The position numbers and the translations under genes were made by a program. From a bacterium (GTDB taxonomy: Bacteria > Armatimonadota > Abditibacteriia > Abditibacteriales > Abditibacteriaceae): a stretch of DNA of 64,000 nt. Below, piece by piece: positions 37,033 to 46,286 of this stretch (positions within the stretch are counted from its first letter, which is position 1; every line of letters starts with the position of its first letter). The stretch is from NCBI GenBank assembly GCA_004172935.1, contig SDZD01000018.1, positions 37,516 through 101,515 of the forward strand, written 5' to 3'. The notes beneath the pieces were generated by a model. It worked only from the letters and a program-made list of their open reading frames with translations. It was not told the DNA's origin and made no database searches.

Positions 37033-37427
37033 AGCGAAATGAATCAAACACGAGTCCTGTCAAAAGAGCACAGACTCTTCTGGAAAGCGACCGTCTGAAA
37101 GCGATTCCAGAAGCTCTCTCATGAAGGGAGCCAATGTTAACTTATCATTAAGACCATGAGGGAACAAAACTCAGCATAGAAATTCCCTCTTTGTAGAGCG
37201 CCAGATCTGGAACTCATGAGGCATAGTGGCCGCAGAAGGAGAACGCAGACTCAAGGGCAAACTATCTCCTTGACGAACTACCAATATCTCGAAGGAGTTG
37301 AGATGTCCCCGCTCAAGTTGCGAAATCCGAACTTGCCCAGTCCAAATTTTTCAAGGGACTCATCTTACAAATCACGAGGCTTGGCATCACAACAAGCAAG
37401 ATTCTGGGAAAATGCTAAACCAAAAGA
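37033..37427. other. Intergenic region between divergent genes
   Basis: About 395 bases that should contain both promoters. A 9-bp inverted repeat, CTTCTGGAA with TTCCAGAAG (37077-37085 and 37105-37113), lies near the minus-strand gene. The plus-strand frame at 37216-37563 overlaps the next gene's start, has no domain, and is not called. Confidence 0.4.
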
Positions 37428-38609
37428 ATGCAACTCATTTTCCCGAAATACAAAAAGAAGCGTAGTAACAAAACGGTACTATCCCATTCTCAACAGAAAA
37501 ATAGTAAATGCAAGTCGCCTAGAACCGCAACGAATTTTCTGTGCGCCGCATTGCTTTCCCTAAGCCTACCTGCCAGAGTTGCCCACGCTCAGGCGGCGCA
37601 AATTCGGACGACGTTCCCTAATCCCCAACCGATTGTGTCCCATGTGATTCAAATCAGCGTGGATGCGATGGGCGCCAAATACCTGGAGAAGTTTCTTCAA
37701 GAATCCCCCGAAGAGTTCAATAACTTCGGTCGCTTTATCAAGGAAGGCGCAACCACACTCAACGCCCGTACCGACTACACCCACACCATCACCCTACCCA
37801 ATCACACCTCCATGATAACGGGACGGCCCGTTCAAACGCCCGTCGAATGGCCCGAAGCTCTGGGGCACTACTGGACTTGGAATGGCGAGGTTCCCAGTAC
37901 CGAGGCTCCCGCTTCGCTACATGCCACCAACCCAACACACGGCTACACCGCCACCAGCTTCGACGTAGCGCACGATAATGGACTCACAACGGCGTTGTAT
38001 TCTGGCAAAACCAAATTCGCCCTTTTCACCATCAGCGATGGTCCCGAACTGGGAGCTGAAAACCCCAGGGGGCGTAATAAAGTCGATTTCTCCGAAATCG
38101 GCAATGGCGTTCATGCCAAAGCACTGGCTAGCCTCAAAGCCCACCATCCTGGCTATACGTTCTTGCATTACCCAGATCCTGATGCGGCGGGCCACGCCTA
38201 CGGCTATCTTGGCCCCGAATACCGCAATGCCGTCAAAGCGGTCAATGGCTATCTGGGCGACCTGTTTAATTTGGTGACTACAGACCCGGAATGGAAAGAG
38301 CGCACCATCATCATTCTCAGCGCCGATCATGGCGGTAAGCCGGGCACGAAGAATCACGCGGATGCCACTGACCCCTACGACTACACCATCCCGTTTCTGG
38401 TGTGGGGCCACGCTATTCCTAAAGGTGTGGACCTTTATACGCTCAATTCCGTGACTCGCATCAATCCTGGCGAGGGGCGCCCACTTTATGGCCCCACAGG
38501 CCAGCCCATCCGCAATGGCGATGGGGGCAACCTGGTTCTCAAATTGTTGGGATTGCCCGCCATCCCCGGTTCGCACATCAACAACAAGCAAGATCTCTAT
38601 GTGCGCTGA
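37428..38609 (+). CDS. Secreted alkaline-phosphatase-superfamily protein (nucleotide pyrophosphatase/phosphodiesterase type)
   Basis: 393 residues. A long basic N-terminus precedes a signal segment (FLCAALLSLSLPARVAHA-Q), so the true start may be later. The catalytic core reads VIQISVDAMGAKYLEKFL (metal Asp), ARTDYTHTITLPNHTSMITGRP with the nucleophile Thr, FLHYPDPDAAGHAYG, and TIIILSADHGGKPGTKNH, all ligands of the two-zinc site. The family cleaves phosphodiesters or phosphomonoesters. It lies divergently from the solute-binding/PafA pair, so three secreted phosphate-related proteins cluster here. Confidence 0.82.
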   Translation: MQLIFPKYKKKRSNKTVLSHSQQKNSKCKSPRTATNFLCAALLSLSLPARVAHAQAAQIRTTFPNPQPIVSHVIQISVDAMGAKYLEKFLQESPEEFNNFGRFIKEGATTLNARTDYTHTITLPNHTSMITGRPVQTPVEWPEALGHYWTWNGEVPSTEAPASLHATNPTHGYTATSFDVAHDNGLTTALYSGKTKFALFTISDGPELGAENPRGRNKVDFSEIGNGVHAKALASLKAHHPGYTFLHYPDPDAAGHAYGYLGPEYRNAVKAVNGYLGDLFNLVTTDPEWKERTIIILSADHGGKPGTKNHADATDPYDYTIPFLVWGHAIPKGVDLYTLNSVTRINPGEGRPLYGPTGQPIRNGDGGNLVLKLLGLPAIPGSHINNKQDLYVR

Positions 38610-38718
38610 GATTCGACGCTAAGAACAAAGGCACCAAATAAAGACGTTGTCCCTTATCTTGACGGTAGGTAGTGTGTAACGAGACCTGAGGAAACACAAA
38701 GCCGCTAAACCCTAAAAA

Positions 38719-39279
38719 ATGCGCGATGCTCCCGATGTTTTTGCTCTCGCCGTCCATTGGCCCTATGCCTAGGTCATCAGTCGCTTGGCGTTGGCCTTGG
38801 CATAGGGCTTTTTCGTCGGGTTAGAACGCGAATGGCGTGGCAAAGAAGCGGGAGTACGGACATTTACGCTGTCCGCGCTGATGGGATGCCTAGGAGGTTT
38901 AGCCGGTGACAACTTCGCTTTGCTGAGTTTGGTGTTACTGGGAGTGCTGGTCTGCTTTTTGAATTGGCAGCGTCTGCAAACTCAACAATCCAACGAACTG
39001 ACGACCTCGGTTGCCTTGCTCGTTACCGGCTTTATCGGCATTTTATGTAGTAAAGGGCACACATTCACCCCCGTCGTGGCCTGGGTTGTCGTTGCGGGTC
39101 TGCTTTCCTGGAAAGAAAAACTCACTTCCTTTGCGCAGGGCCTGAGCGCCGTCGAACTTCGTTCCGCGATCCTGCTGGCGATTCTCTCCTTCGTCATTCG
39201 TTCATGGATAAAAACGGATCAACACAGAGTCGCTCGTACACAACGAAGGGCTTGCTCTACAAAATTCAAACCTTGGTAA
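38719..39279 (+). pseudogene. Broken MgtC/DUF4010 membrane protein gene
   Basis: Read in one frame from the ATG at 38719: VFALAVHWPYA-stop-VISRLALALA-stop-GFFVGLEREWRGKEAG, VRTFTLSALMGCLGGLAGD, then hydrophobic segments up to LSAVELRSAILLAILSFVIR. The motif FVGLEREWRGKEAGVRTF is the signature loop of MgtC/SapB-type proteins with a DUF4010 partner. Both stops are TAG. After residue ~165 the sequence departs from the family (WIKTDQHRVARTQRR), so the C-terminal half is lost. The remnant is therefore nonfunctional even if the stops were read through. Confidence 0.75.
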
Positions 39280-39294
39280 GCCATCGCGCCTCCC

Positions 39295-39729
39295 TCAAAC
39301 TTTCAAGTTCCATGCATCAATTTCCTCACGGCTGATCCCCTGTATACACTCCGCCTTCTCAGCGGGGGTTACTCGAACATTGCAGCCAGAAAGCCAGCAG
39401 TTGAGGCGGAAGAGGGCATACCATTTCTGTGAGAAGGGGCGCACATGGGAAACGATCAGAGGCGAGTCTGCCGCGACGAAGGACGAAATCTGGATTCCCC
39501 GATAAGGAGAGAAAGTGAGCGAGGCGATTTCCCCTTCATCTTCCTGTTCAAGCATCAGACGCACATACAAAGTCTCATCTCGGTCGAGAATTCCCACCAC
39601 GACTCGTGTATGTTCGTCAGCACGAGCGACAAATTGCTCTTCCACCACCGCAAAAGACATTTCCCATATTAGCTCCAGCCGCGATGCCAATGCTTCCTGC
39701 TTAGTTATAGTCGCCTGAGTTTGCGGCAC
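39295..39729 (-). CDS. Hypothetical protein that follows a comM fragment
   Basis: 144 residues: TITKQEALASRLELIWEMSF, FVARADEHTRVVVGILDRD, LYVRLMLEQEDEGEIASLTF, FRLNCWLSGCNVRVTPAEKA, ending EEIDAWNLKV. It looks like a compact alpha/beta cytoplasmic protein and I do not recognise the family. A remnant of a paralogue, ending EEIEAWNLKF, is found at 18769-18822. In both places a comM 3' fragment lies upstream on the same strand, so the gene probably sits next to comM in the ancestral locus. It is intact here. Confidence 0.6.
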   Translation of the reverse strand: MPQTQATITKQEALASRLELIWEMSFAVVEEQFVARADEHTRVVVGILDRDETLYVRLMLEQEDEGEIASLTFSPYRGIQISSFVAADSPLIVSHVRPFSQKWYALFRLNCWLSGCNVRVTPAEKAECIQGISREEIDAWNLKV

Positions 39730-39869
39730 AGCGCATTTTGCTGGGGAAGTTGACCAAATAGTTTTTCTTTGTCCCCGAAACTATTTCCCTGCCCTTCTTG
39801 GAATTTGGCGGCTACATCAGCGCCCAAAGCCCATTTCTAACTTCCTCTGTGGCCCTTTCTTTCCCGCCC

Positions 39870-40298
39870 TCATCCGAACAATTTTCGATCACACGCCCTG
39901 TAGTTGATCGCTTCAGCGACGTAGTGCATCTCGATCTTCTCTTCTCCTTCTAAATCCGCAATCGTCCGTGAAACTTTGAGTATTCGATCATACCCACGTC
40001 CGCTCAGATTGAACTGCGCGATGGCGGCTTTGAGAAGTTCTTTCGTCCATATCGCAGTGTTCCCTAAGCTCCTTCGCTTTCATATGCCCGTTGCACGTTC
40101 CCATTCTTCTCAACTGTTTCTCTCGGGCACGTATTACCCTTCGACGAACGGTCGCTGATGACTCCCCTACCCGTTTGCTCATTAGCTCTTCCGAAGAGAG
40201 CCGGGGCACTTCGATGTGGATGTCGATGCGATCCAGCAAAGGCCCCAAAATCTTTGCCAGATACCTTGGGATTTAGGGGGCGGTACAGGTGCAGACGG
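39870..40298 (-). pseudogene. comM 3' fragment, copy 3
   Basis: The minus strand reads [70 protein letters not shown], then an 8-9-base deletion shifts the frame. Beyond it AAIAQFNLSGRGYDRILK and the gene's end are recognisable down to the stop at 39870. The CAG to TAA change and the deletion mark it as decayed. Its 5' edge lies within 100 bases of the promoter of the beta-helix gene. A further ~75 bases downstream (CTTGGAATTTGGCGGCTACA, 39799-39818) are shared with copy 4. Confidence 0.85.
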
Positions 40299-40369
40299 AA
40301 AACTCCTATGATCTGGGCCACGGCTATATCGCAAGCTCCTCTGTACAGTATTTGCATAGGCTCCTGTGC

Positions 40370-40375
40370 TATAAT
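40370..40375 (+). promoter_or_regulatory. Candidate -10 box (TATAAT) for the beta-helix protein gene
   Basis: A perfect TATAAT precedes the GTG start by 15 bases, so the transcript would be nearly leaderless. No convincing -35 is seen. It lies about 70 bases beyond the edge of comM copy 3. Confidence 0.4.
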
Positions 40376-40390
40376 GGCGCACTAATAGCC

Positions 40391-41950
40391 GTGAAAAATT
40401 TATTACGACTCATCCCCGTCGGAGTGCTGGCACTAATAGTTTCCCTCGCTTTGCGACCGCACCCAACCTCCGTTCCATTCATCCACTCTCCAGATTCCGC
40501 ATCGAATCAAACCGCCAACGCTTCAGCCGCCCAAAAAGCGCGAGTCCAGAATGCGATGCCGGCGTTGCCAACGATGTTCGAACGCAATCAGGGGCAGTTC
40601 GCCTCGCCCGCCCAGTACATCGCTCATGCGGCTGATTACAGTCTGGCATTGTCTCCCCATGAAGCCACGCTGTGGCTTGCTTCATCCGCACCATCTCAAG
40701 CGCAACCGCCTTCTCCAAAAGCTATTGATACAGTGAGTTGTGGGGCGAAAATTTCCGAATCGGCTTCTGTCCCTGCGCCCAAGATGCTTCGCATGACTCT
40801 GGTGGGGGCCAATGAGCGGGCGCCAATGCGAGGTCAACAGCCGCTGGCAACCCGAGTGAACTACTTCATCGGAAAAGACCCGAAAAAGTGGCAGCGCGAC
40901 ATCAAAACGGTAGGACAAGTGAAGTACAACGGCGTGTATTCCGGTATTGACCTCGTCTACTATGGCAAGCAAGGACAACTGGAATACGACTTTGTCGTCG
41001 CGCCCGGTGCCAATCCTGGTCGCATTAAAATGCACTTCGACGGCATGGAGCGACTCGAACTGAACTCACGTGGCGAGTTGTTACTGCACGTTGGCAAGCG
41101 CACAGTCACCCAACACGCGCCCGTTATCTATCAAATGCTGGCAGGAAAGCGGCGCCATATCGAGGGGCGTTATGTGTTGCTTCCCCAAAACCATGTTGGC
41201 TTTTCGATTGGGTATTACAACACTCGCTCCGAACTCGTCATTGACCCGGTCATCAAATATTCTACTTTTTTGAGTGGCGGTGAGAATAACGAGTACACCC
41301 AGATCAGAGACGTGGCTGTGGATAAAAATGGCGACCTCTACATTACCGGCCATCGAAATAATGTGGCGGGACTCACACTCGTTGGCAAAAGTCCCACTGT
41401 GCTTGGTACCACCCCCGATCTCGCCTACCACGGCTTTTTTGTCGCCAAGTTCAAAAGCGATCTGTCCGGCCTACAATACCTCACGTGGATTTCAGGTTCC
41501 ACCAACTCCACCGATTCAACAGCTATAGCCGCCGATGGCAGTGGCCAGCTTCATGTCGTGGGCGTGACCTACGATCCAACTGTTCCCACACCGGGAGGCT
41601 TTCAAACCACCATCAACACACCTGCTGAGTCATCGGGAGCGTGTAGCTCTGATACACACACTCAAGTTGGCTATTACGCCACTCTCAGCGCGGCGGGCAA
41701 CAACATCACCTATGGGACATTTATTGGTGGATTGGCACCAGATCAGAAATGTTCTCAGGACGACAGGTTTTACCAGATGCGAGGTCGCACCACTTGCTAT
41801 GATGTCGCTGTGCGAAGCGACGGTGTGGTCGCTATTACGGGCGGTACTGATACGTCGAATTGCCAACGGTTAATGCCAGCCAGCCAGAACTTGATTACAC
41901 CCGCGATGCGGATGGCTCTTACTCTATTGCAGGCAATGGCTTCGTTCTAG
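40391..41950 (+). CDS. SBBP-repeat surface protein, N-terminal part (first segment of a frameshifted gene)
   Basis: The GTG at 40391 opens a signal peptide (MKNLLRLIPVGVLALIVSLA). The next ~250 residues match the family that precedes SBBP beta-propellers: MFERNQGQFASPAQYIAHA, RVNYFIGKDPKKWQRDIKT, YNGVYSGIDLVYYGKQGQLEYDFVV. Propeller blades follow (DVAVDKNGDLYITG, AIAADGSGQLHVVG, DVAVRSDGVVAITGGTD). At 41859-41862 the frame shifts: GGTDTSN should continue as LPTVNASQPELDY in the next frame, which needs one more T in a T run. The called stop at 41950 is an artefact of that shift. It is a cell-surface or secreted structural protein with unknown binding partner. Confidence 0.8.
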   Translation: MKNLLRLIPVGVLALIVSLALRPHPTSVPFIHSPDSASNQTANASAAQKARVQNAMPALPTMFERNQGQFASPAQYIAHAADYSLALSPHEATLWLASSAPSQAQPPSPKAIDTVSCGAKISESASVPAPKMLRMTLVGANERAPMRGQQPLATRVNYFIGKDPKKWQRDIKTVGQVKYNGVYSGIDLVYYGKQGQLEYDFVVAPGANPGRIKMHFDGMERLELNSRGELLLHVGKRTVTQHAPVIYQMLAGKRRHIEGRYVLLPQNHVGFSIGYYNTRSELVIDPVIKYSTFLSGGENNEYTQIRDVAVDKNGDLYITGHRNNVAGLTLVGKSPTVLGTTPDLAYHGFFVAKFKSDLSGLQYLTWISGSTNSTDSTAIAADGSGQLHVVGVTYDPTVPTPGGFQTTINTPAESSGACSSDTHTQVGYYATLSAAGNNITYGTFIGGLAPDQKCSQDDRFYQMRGRTTCYDVAVRSDGVVAITGGTDTSNCQRLMPASQNLITPAMRMALTLLQAMASF

Positions 41951-44685
41951 TGATGAAGGGGAGTAGCGTCTCGATACTCACCTATTTGGTTAAAGATGCG
42001 GATGCATTCAAGTCAGCTTTTGCACCGGATGGAACTTTGTATGTTGTAGGAACTGGTCGGATTACAGTCGGAGCGGACAGTGACTATTATAACGATGGCT
42101 TTTTAGCTCATTTTGACCTGAAGGGCGATACGTCCCTACTCTCCTCCAGGTTTCTTGGGGGAGTCGCCACTGTTGATACAGCGGCGCGAGGTTTAGGAGT
42201 CGCGTGCGACGCGACGGGCAACGTTTACGTCACTGGGAATGTTGGCCCCAAAAGTTTTCCAGGACAAACCGTTTCTACCCTGGGGCCAGTCAGTGGTGGC
42301 GACTACCACATTTTTATTGCGCGTCTTAATCCTGGTGCCACCTCCTATCGCTCCATTACTCTGGTCGGGGGAAGTGGTCGCGACGAGGCCAAAGGGATCG
42401 TGGTCGATGCCGACGGCAATGCGTATGTAGGCGGCCAGACAACTTCAAGCGATTTTCCGGTTCGCGATGCTATCCCCCCAACCAGCGGTACGAATCCGAA
42501 TTACCCCCATGCTTGCTTGATAAAACTGGCTTCTACTGGTCAGATCCAGTACTCAACTCGTTTGGGCGGCTCGCTTCAAGATTTGTTCGGCGATGTGGCC
42601 TTAACCCCCGCAGGAGAATTGGTTGCTACAGGCTCAACGTCCTCTGCTGATTTCCCTGTTGTAAATCCCATCCAAGCCACGCTCATCGGCAACAACATCA
42701 ATGGCTTTTTGACCATTATAGGAACACCCGAAATCGTGGTCAACTCGACGGGCGACAAACCCGATCTCAATAAATCGGATGGGGCGTGCAACACGGGCGG
42801 CACAGTCAATGGCGCTCCCGAATGTACGCTGCGAGCCGCCATCGAGCAGGTCAATGCTAAGCCTGCCCTCAACGACATCAAATTCAAAATCGCCGTGACG
42901 GGCAACGCAGTCCCTTCCATCAGCATCACTAAGCAACTGCCCCCCATTACCGTTCCGCTCAGAATCAGGGGCGAAACCCAGCCGACCACCAAGCGCGTGC
43001 AAATCAACGGCGTGGCGGCGGGCACGTCTTCTGGACTGATCGTGGACGAGGGCGGTACGACCCTCACGAACTTGGTGGTCAGCAACTTCAAAACGGATGG
43101 CATCTTGCTTCGCACCAAAGGCGGTAACACGGTTCAGAATTGCTTCATCGGTACCGACGTTAAAGGCGCGGCGGCGCAGGGCAACGGGCAAAGCGGCATC
43201 CACACCTTCAAATCGCCGAGCAACCTCATCGGCGGCATTAAGACCGGAGAAGGCAACGTCATTTCCGGCAACACCCAGTACGGTGTGTGGATCGAAGACG
43301 GCGCCTCGACGGGTAACCTCGTGCAAGGCAACCTTATCGGCACCAACCTGTCGGGCACCAGCAAAATCGGCAAACAACAGTTCGGTGTCTATGTCGGGCC
43401 AGCGACCTATACAACGACAACCAAAATCGTCGCCATCAAAGCCACCATCGGCGGCACAGTTACTGGGGCCGGCAACGTCATTTCGGGCAACATCCTAGCG
43501 GGTATCAACACCGAGTCGGCTTCGGGTTGTGTCATTCAGGGTAATCTTGTCGGCACCGACAAAACGGGCCTCAAGGCGCTGGGCAACGGCGAGGATGACG
43601 GGGGCATCGGTATCAGCTTGGCGCACTCCACCAATAACCAGGTCGGAGGCACGACTGCGGCAGCGCGCAACGTCGCGTCTGGCAACGTGGTCGCGGGCAT
43701 TCGTTTGTTCGGCGCGCAAACCAGTGGCAACCATATCGAAGGCAACTTGGTTGGCACCGACCGAACTGGTTTGAAAGCCCTTGGCAACGGGAGCGAAGGT
43801 ATCACGGTGATGGCAGCTTCGGGCAATTTCATCGGTGGCCCGAGCGCGGCGCAACGCAACATCATCTCGGGCAACAAAGGCACAGATGGCAAAGGCAAAG
43901 GCGTTTTCTTCGTGGTCAACCGGCAGGCAGGGTTTGGCACCAACAAAGGCGTCCCCACCAACAACCTTGTTCGTGGCAACTTCATCGGCGCCGACGCAAC
44001 TGGCACCAAGGCTTTGCCCAACGCTTTTGGTGTGCTAGTGGAAGGCGGCGCGTTCAACAGCCTCCAGAGCAATGTCGTTTCGGGTAATACGAGCGTGGGG
44101 GTCGTCGTCACCAAAGGGCAAACCAACCTGGATGAGGGCGAAGGGACCACGCTTCAGGATAATCTCATCGGTGTCGATTGGACGGGAGCCAAAGCCCTTT
44201 CCAACGGCCTGTATGGTATCATGTTGCTCTCGCAGAAGAACTCTGTGCTGAGCGGTAACACTATTTCCGGCAACGGGCGTGCGGGCGTAATGTTGGCGGG
44301 CAAAGTGCCCACCGATGCCTTTTTCTCGAATATAGGCAACGGCAACTTACCAGTGAACGCCGTGCTGACGGGCAACTTCATCGGCACCAACAGAACCGGA
44401 ACTGCCGCCTTGTCCAATGGCAGAACCGCGACAGCGACGAGCGGCGGCGGGGGAGGCATCGTGATCTTTTCGGGCGTGAAGGGGCAACCATTGGTGGCAC
44501 TGCTGTTGGTGCGGGCAACGTCATCGTGGGTAATGTGGGCGCGGGTATTCTTGTTGCTGGGATCAGCGCCTCACCTGTTGGAGTTAACACCATCAGAGGC
44601 AACTTTATCGGCACGAACGTCGGCGCGAAGAACGTTATTGGCAACACCAAATCAGGCATCAGCGTGCAGTTTGGTCAAGGTCTGA
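41860..44685 (+). CDS. Middle segment of the same gene: SBBP blades, CSLREA-like region and right-handed beta-helix
   Basis: This frame continues the protein after the first frameshift: more SBBP blades (GVACDATGNVYVTG, GIVVDADGNAYVGGQTTSSDFPV), then a CSLREA-like hinge (ECTLRAAIEQVNA) and a long series of ~22-residue beta-helix coils. The coils are rich in NVISGN, GNLIGT and TGLKALGNG, and the underlying DNA is repetitive. Proteins of this type are large exported adhesin-like or polysaccharide-binding repeat proteins. The called ATG is internal and is not a real start. Near 44481 a G is missing from a G run, after which this frame reads unrelated sequence (LLLVRATSSWVMWARV) to a meaningless stop. 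Confidence 0.8.
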   Translation: MPTVNASQPELDYTRDADGSYSIAGNGFVLVMKGSSVSILTYLVKDADAFKSAFAPDGTLYVVGTGRITVGADSDYYNDGFLAHFDLKGDTSLLSSRFLGGVATVDTAARGLGVACDATGNVYVTGNVGPKSFPGQTVSTLGPVSGGDYHIFIARLNPGATSYRSITLVGGSGRDEAKGIVVDADGNAYVGGQTTSSDFPVRDAIPPTSGTNPNYPHACLIKLASTGQIQYSTRLGGSLQDLFGDVALTPAGELVATGSTSSADFPVVNPIQATLIGNNINGFLTIIGTPEIVVNSTGDKPDLNKSDGACNTGGTVNGAPECTLRAAIEQVNAKPALNDIKFKIAVTGNAVPSISITKQLPPITVPLRIRGETQPTTKRVQINGVAAGTSSGLIVDEGGTTLTNLVVSNFKTDGILLRTKGGNTVQNCFIGTDVKGAAAQGNGQSGIHTFKSPSNLIGGIKTGEGNVISGNTQYGVWIEDGASTGNLVQGNLIGTNLSGTSKIGKQQFGVYVGPATYTTTTKIVAIKATIGGTVTGAGNVISGNILAGINTESASGCVIQGNLVGTDKTGLKALGNGEDDGGIGISLAHSTNNQVGGTTAAARNVASGNVVAGIRLFGAQTSGNHIEGNLVGTDRTGLKALGNGSEGITVMAASGNFIGGPSAAQRNIISGNKGTDGKGKGVFFVVNRQAGFGTNKGVPTNNLVRGNFIGADATGTKALPNAFGVLVEGGAFNSLQSNVVSGNTSVGVVVTKGQTNLDEGEGTTLQDNLIGVDWTGAKALSNGLYGIMLLSQKNSVLSGNTISGNGRAGVMLAGKVPTDAFFSNIGNGNLPVNAVLTGNFIGTNRTGTAALSNGRTATATSGGGGGIVIFSGVKGQPLVALLLVRATSSWVMWARVFLLLGSAPHLLELTPSEATLSARTSARRTLLATPNQASACSLVKV

Positions 44686-46001
44686 ACATCGCCAATAACA
44701 CAATTACAGGCAACGGCGGCGACGGGGTGACGGTTCTTTCGGGCAGTACCAATACCATCACGACTAACGCCATCTACTCGAACAAACTATTGGGCATTGA
44801 CCTCAAAGGTGACGGTGTCACCCTCAACAGCGCGACGGGGGCAACCAACACGGCTTTGCCCAACCTCGGCCAAAACTTCCCCGAACTGCTGTCGGCGCAA
44901 GTGGTGGGTGGCACAACTACAGTGGCTGGGCTATTGAAAGGCGCCGCCAAAGCGACTTACCGTATTGAGTTCTTCGTGAGCGCGGCGCGTGACTCCTCAG
45001 GCTATGGCGAAGGGCAGAAGTTCATTTCGGCAACCAACATCACCACCGATACAAAGGGAACAGCCAAATTATCGGCGACACTTTCCGTTGTACTATCGGG
45101 CACGCAGTTCCTGTCGATGACGGCCACCGATGCCAAAGGTAACACCAGCGAGTTTTCGGGCATCTCACGCGCCATCACCGGGCAGGTGTACACCACCATC
45201 ACCGATCCCAAAAACGCCAAGGCGACCATCAAACAGGGTCTGGTCAACGTCCGCATCGAGCGCCTCGATTCCAAGGGCGTCGTCAAAGAAGTGACGGGCA
45301 CAGATAGCGATGGCAACTACCTGTTTATCGGTGTTCCCGATGGCACCTGGACGGTCAAACCGTCCTCGAAAACCGGCACATTCGATACGCAGTTCGCCCC
45401 GGCAACGCGGGGTGTGGCGGTCTCCGCGAGCAAACCCACCGTGTCGGGCGTGGATTTCACGACCTACTCCATCTCCGGCACAGTTAAAGATCTAGGCGGC
45501 AAAGCGCTGGCGAATCAACTGGTAATTTTGAGCGAACTGAATAGGAGCGTCAAAACCGGACGTGACGGCAATTACCGCTTCGAGGGACTGGGCAAAGCGG
45601 CTTTCACCATCATCTTTGGCGACACCTTCTCGCCCAAGTCTTCTCTCGTCACTCTGCCCACCACTGGCGTAGCAGGCGTTTCGCCCAACGCTCGTGTCGA
45701 TGCGCAGCAGGGCTTGTCGCTCAGTGGTCGCGTCACCGATGTCTCAGGTACTCCTCTGGTGAACGTGCGAATCGATCTGCTCGGCTCCAACATCTCGCCC
45801 GTGGTGACGGATAAGAATGGGATGTATCAATTCGACGGGCTACCGGCAGGAGCGTACCGGGTCGCCCCCACGGCCAGCGCTGGAAAGTTCAATCCCTCCA
45901 GTTGCAATGTCACCCTCAAAGATAAAAATGTGAGCGGCATGGACTTCGCCAAGCTCGCCGCCTCGCCAGCCCCCAGAGGCTTTTCGGGCGGCGACTCCTA
46001 A
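44526..46001 (+). CDS. C-terminal segment of the same gene: last beta-helix coils and carboxypeptidase-regulatory-like domains
   Basis: The frame resumes ATIGGTAVGAGNVIVGNVGAG from about 44484, then beta-helix coils (GLNIANNTITGNGGDGVTVL), an Ig-like domain (YRIEFFVSAARDSSGYGEGQ), and three CarboxypepD_reg-like beta sandwiches (YSISGTVKDLGGKALANQL, LSLSGRVTDVSGTPLVNVRI). It ends with a short tail. With both frameshifts repaired the gene spans 40391-46001 and encodes roughly 1,870 residues. Whether the shifts are real or sequencing errors cannot be decided here; both fall in homopolymers and the rest of the frame is clean. Confidence 0.8.
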   Translation: MGNVGAGILVAGISASPVGVNTIRGNFIGTNVGAKNVIGNTKSGISVQFGQGLNIANNTITGNGGDGVTVLSGSTNTITTNAIYSNKLLGIDLKGDGVTLNSATGATNTALPNLGQNFPELLSAQVVGGTTTVAGLLKGAAKATYRIEFFVSAARDSSGYGEGQKFISATNITTDTKGTAKLSATLSVVLSGTQFLSMTATDAKGNTSEFSGISRAITGQVYTTITDPKNAKATIKQGLVNVRIERLDSKGVVKEVTGTDSDGNYLFIGVPDGTWTVKPSSKTGTFDTQFAPATRGVAVSASKPTVSGVDFTTYSISGTVKDLGGKALANQLVILSELNRSVKTGRDGNYRFEGLGKAAFTIIFGDTFSPKSSLVTLPTTGVAGVSPNARVDAQQGLSLSGRVTDVSGTPLVNVRIDLLGSNISPVVTDKNGMYQFDGLPAGAYRVAPTASAGKFNPSSCNVTLKDKNVSGMDFAKLAASPAPRGFSGGDS

Positions 46002-46009
46002 ATATCAAA

Positions 46010-46053
46010 ACAAGCCGTGTTCTCAAGCCTCAAAATTTGGGAATACGGCTTGT
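46010..46053. terminator. Inverted repeat after the beta-helix gene
   Basis: ACAAGCCGT (46010-46018) pairs with ACGGCTTGT (46045-46053) across a 26-base loop, starting eight bases after the stop codon. The position fits a terminator, but the loop is long and the downstream T run weak. Confidence 0.35.
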
Positions 46054-46286
46054 CATATGACGGCTTCTCTCTTCGCCCCTCGGGTTATTTTTCGCTCGGT
46101 TTGCTTTTTTCGAACATGCGTTCGTTGACTGATTGGTGACACGCGACCGCTCAAGGTCACGACCTCGACTACTGATAGTTCTTCTCGGCTCTCGAAACTA
46201 TCTTTCTAGCTCTCTTGGAATTTGGCGGCTACATTGGCGCCCCTGCCCCCTTTCGAATTTCTTCTCGGTCCTCTCTTCGTTTCGAT

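Noticed and set aside
37216..37563. 115-codon plus-strand frame before the phosphatase-like gene
   Set aside because: No motif, overlaps the real gene's signal region in another frame, Ser/Asn/Lys-rich as in non-coding AT-rich DNA.
38719..38840. TAG recoding (suppressed stops) in the MgtC-like gene
   Set aside because: The gene also lacks its 3' half, and intact genes nearby use TAG as an ordinary stop; mutation is simpler.
42634..43377. 247-codon minus-strand open frame
   Set aside because: Antisense to the repetitive beta-helix coding sequence.
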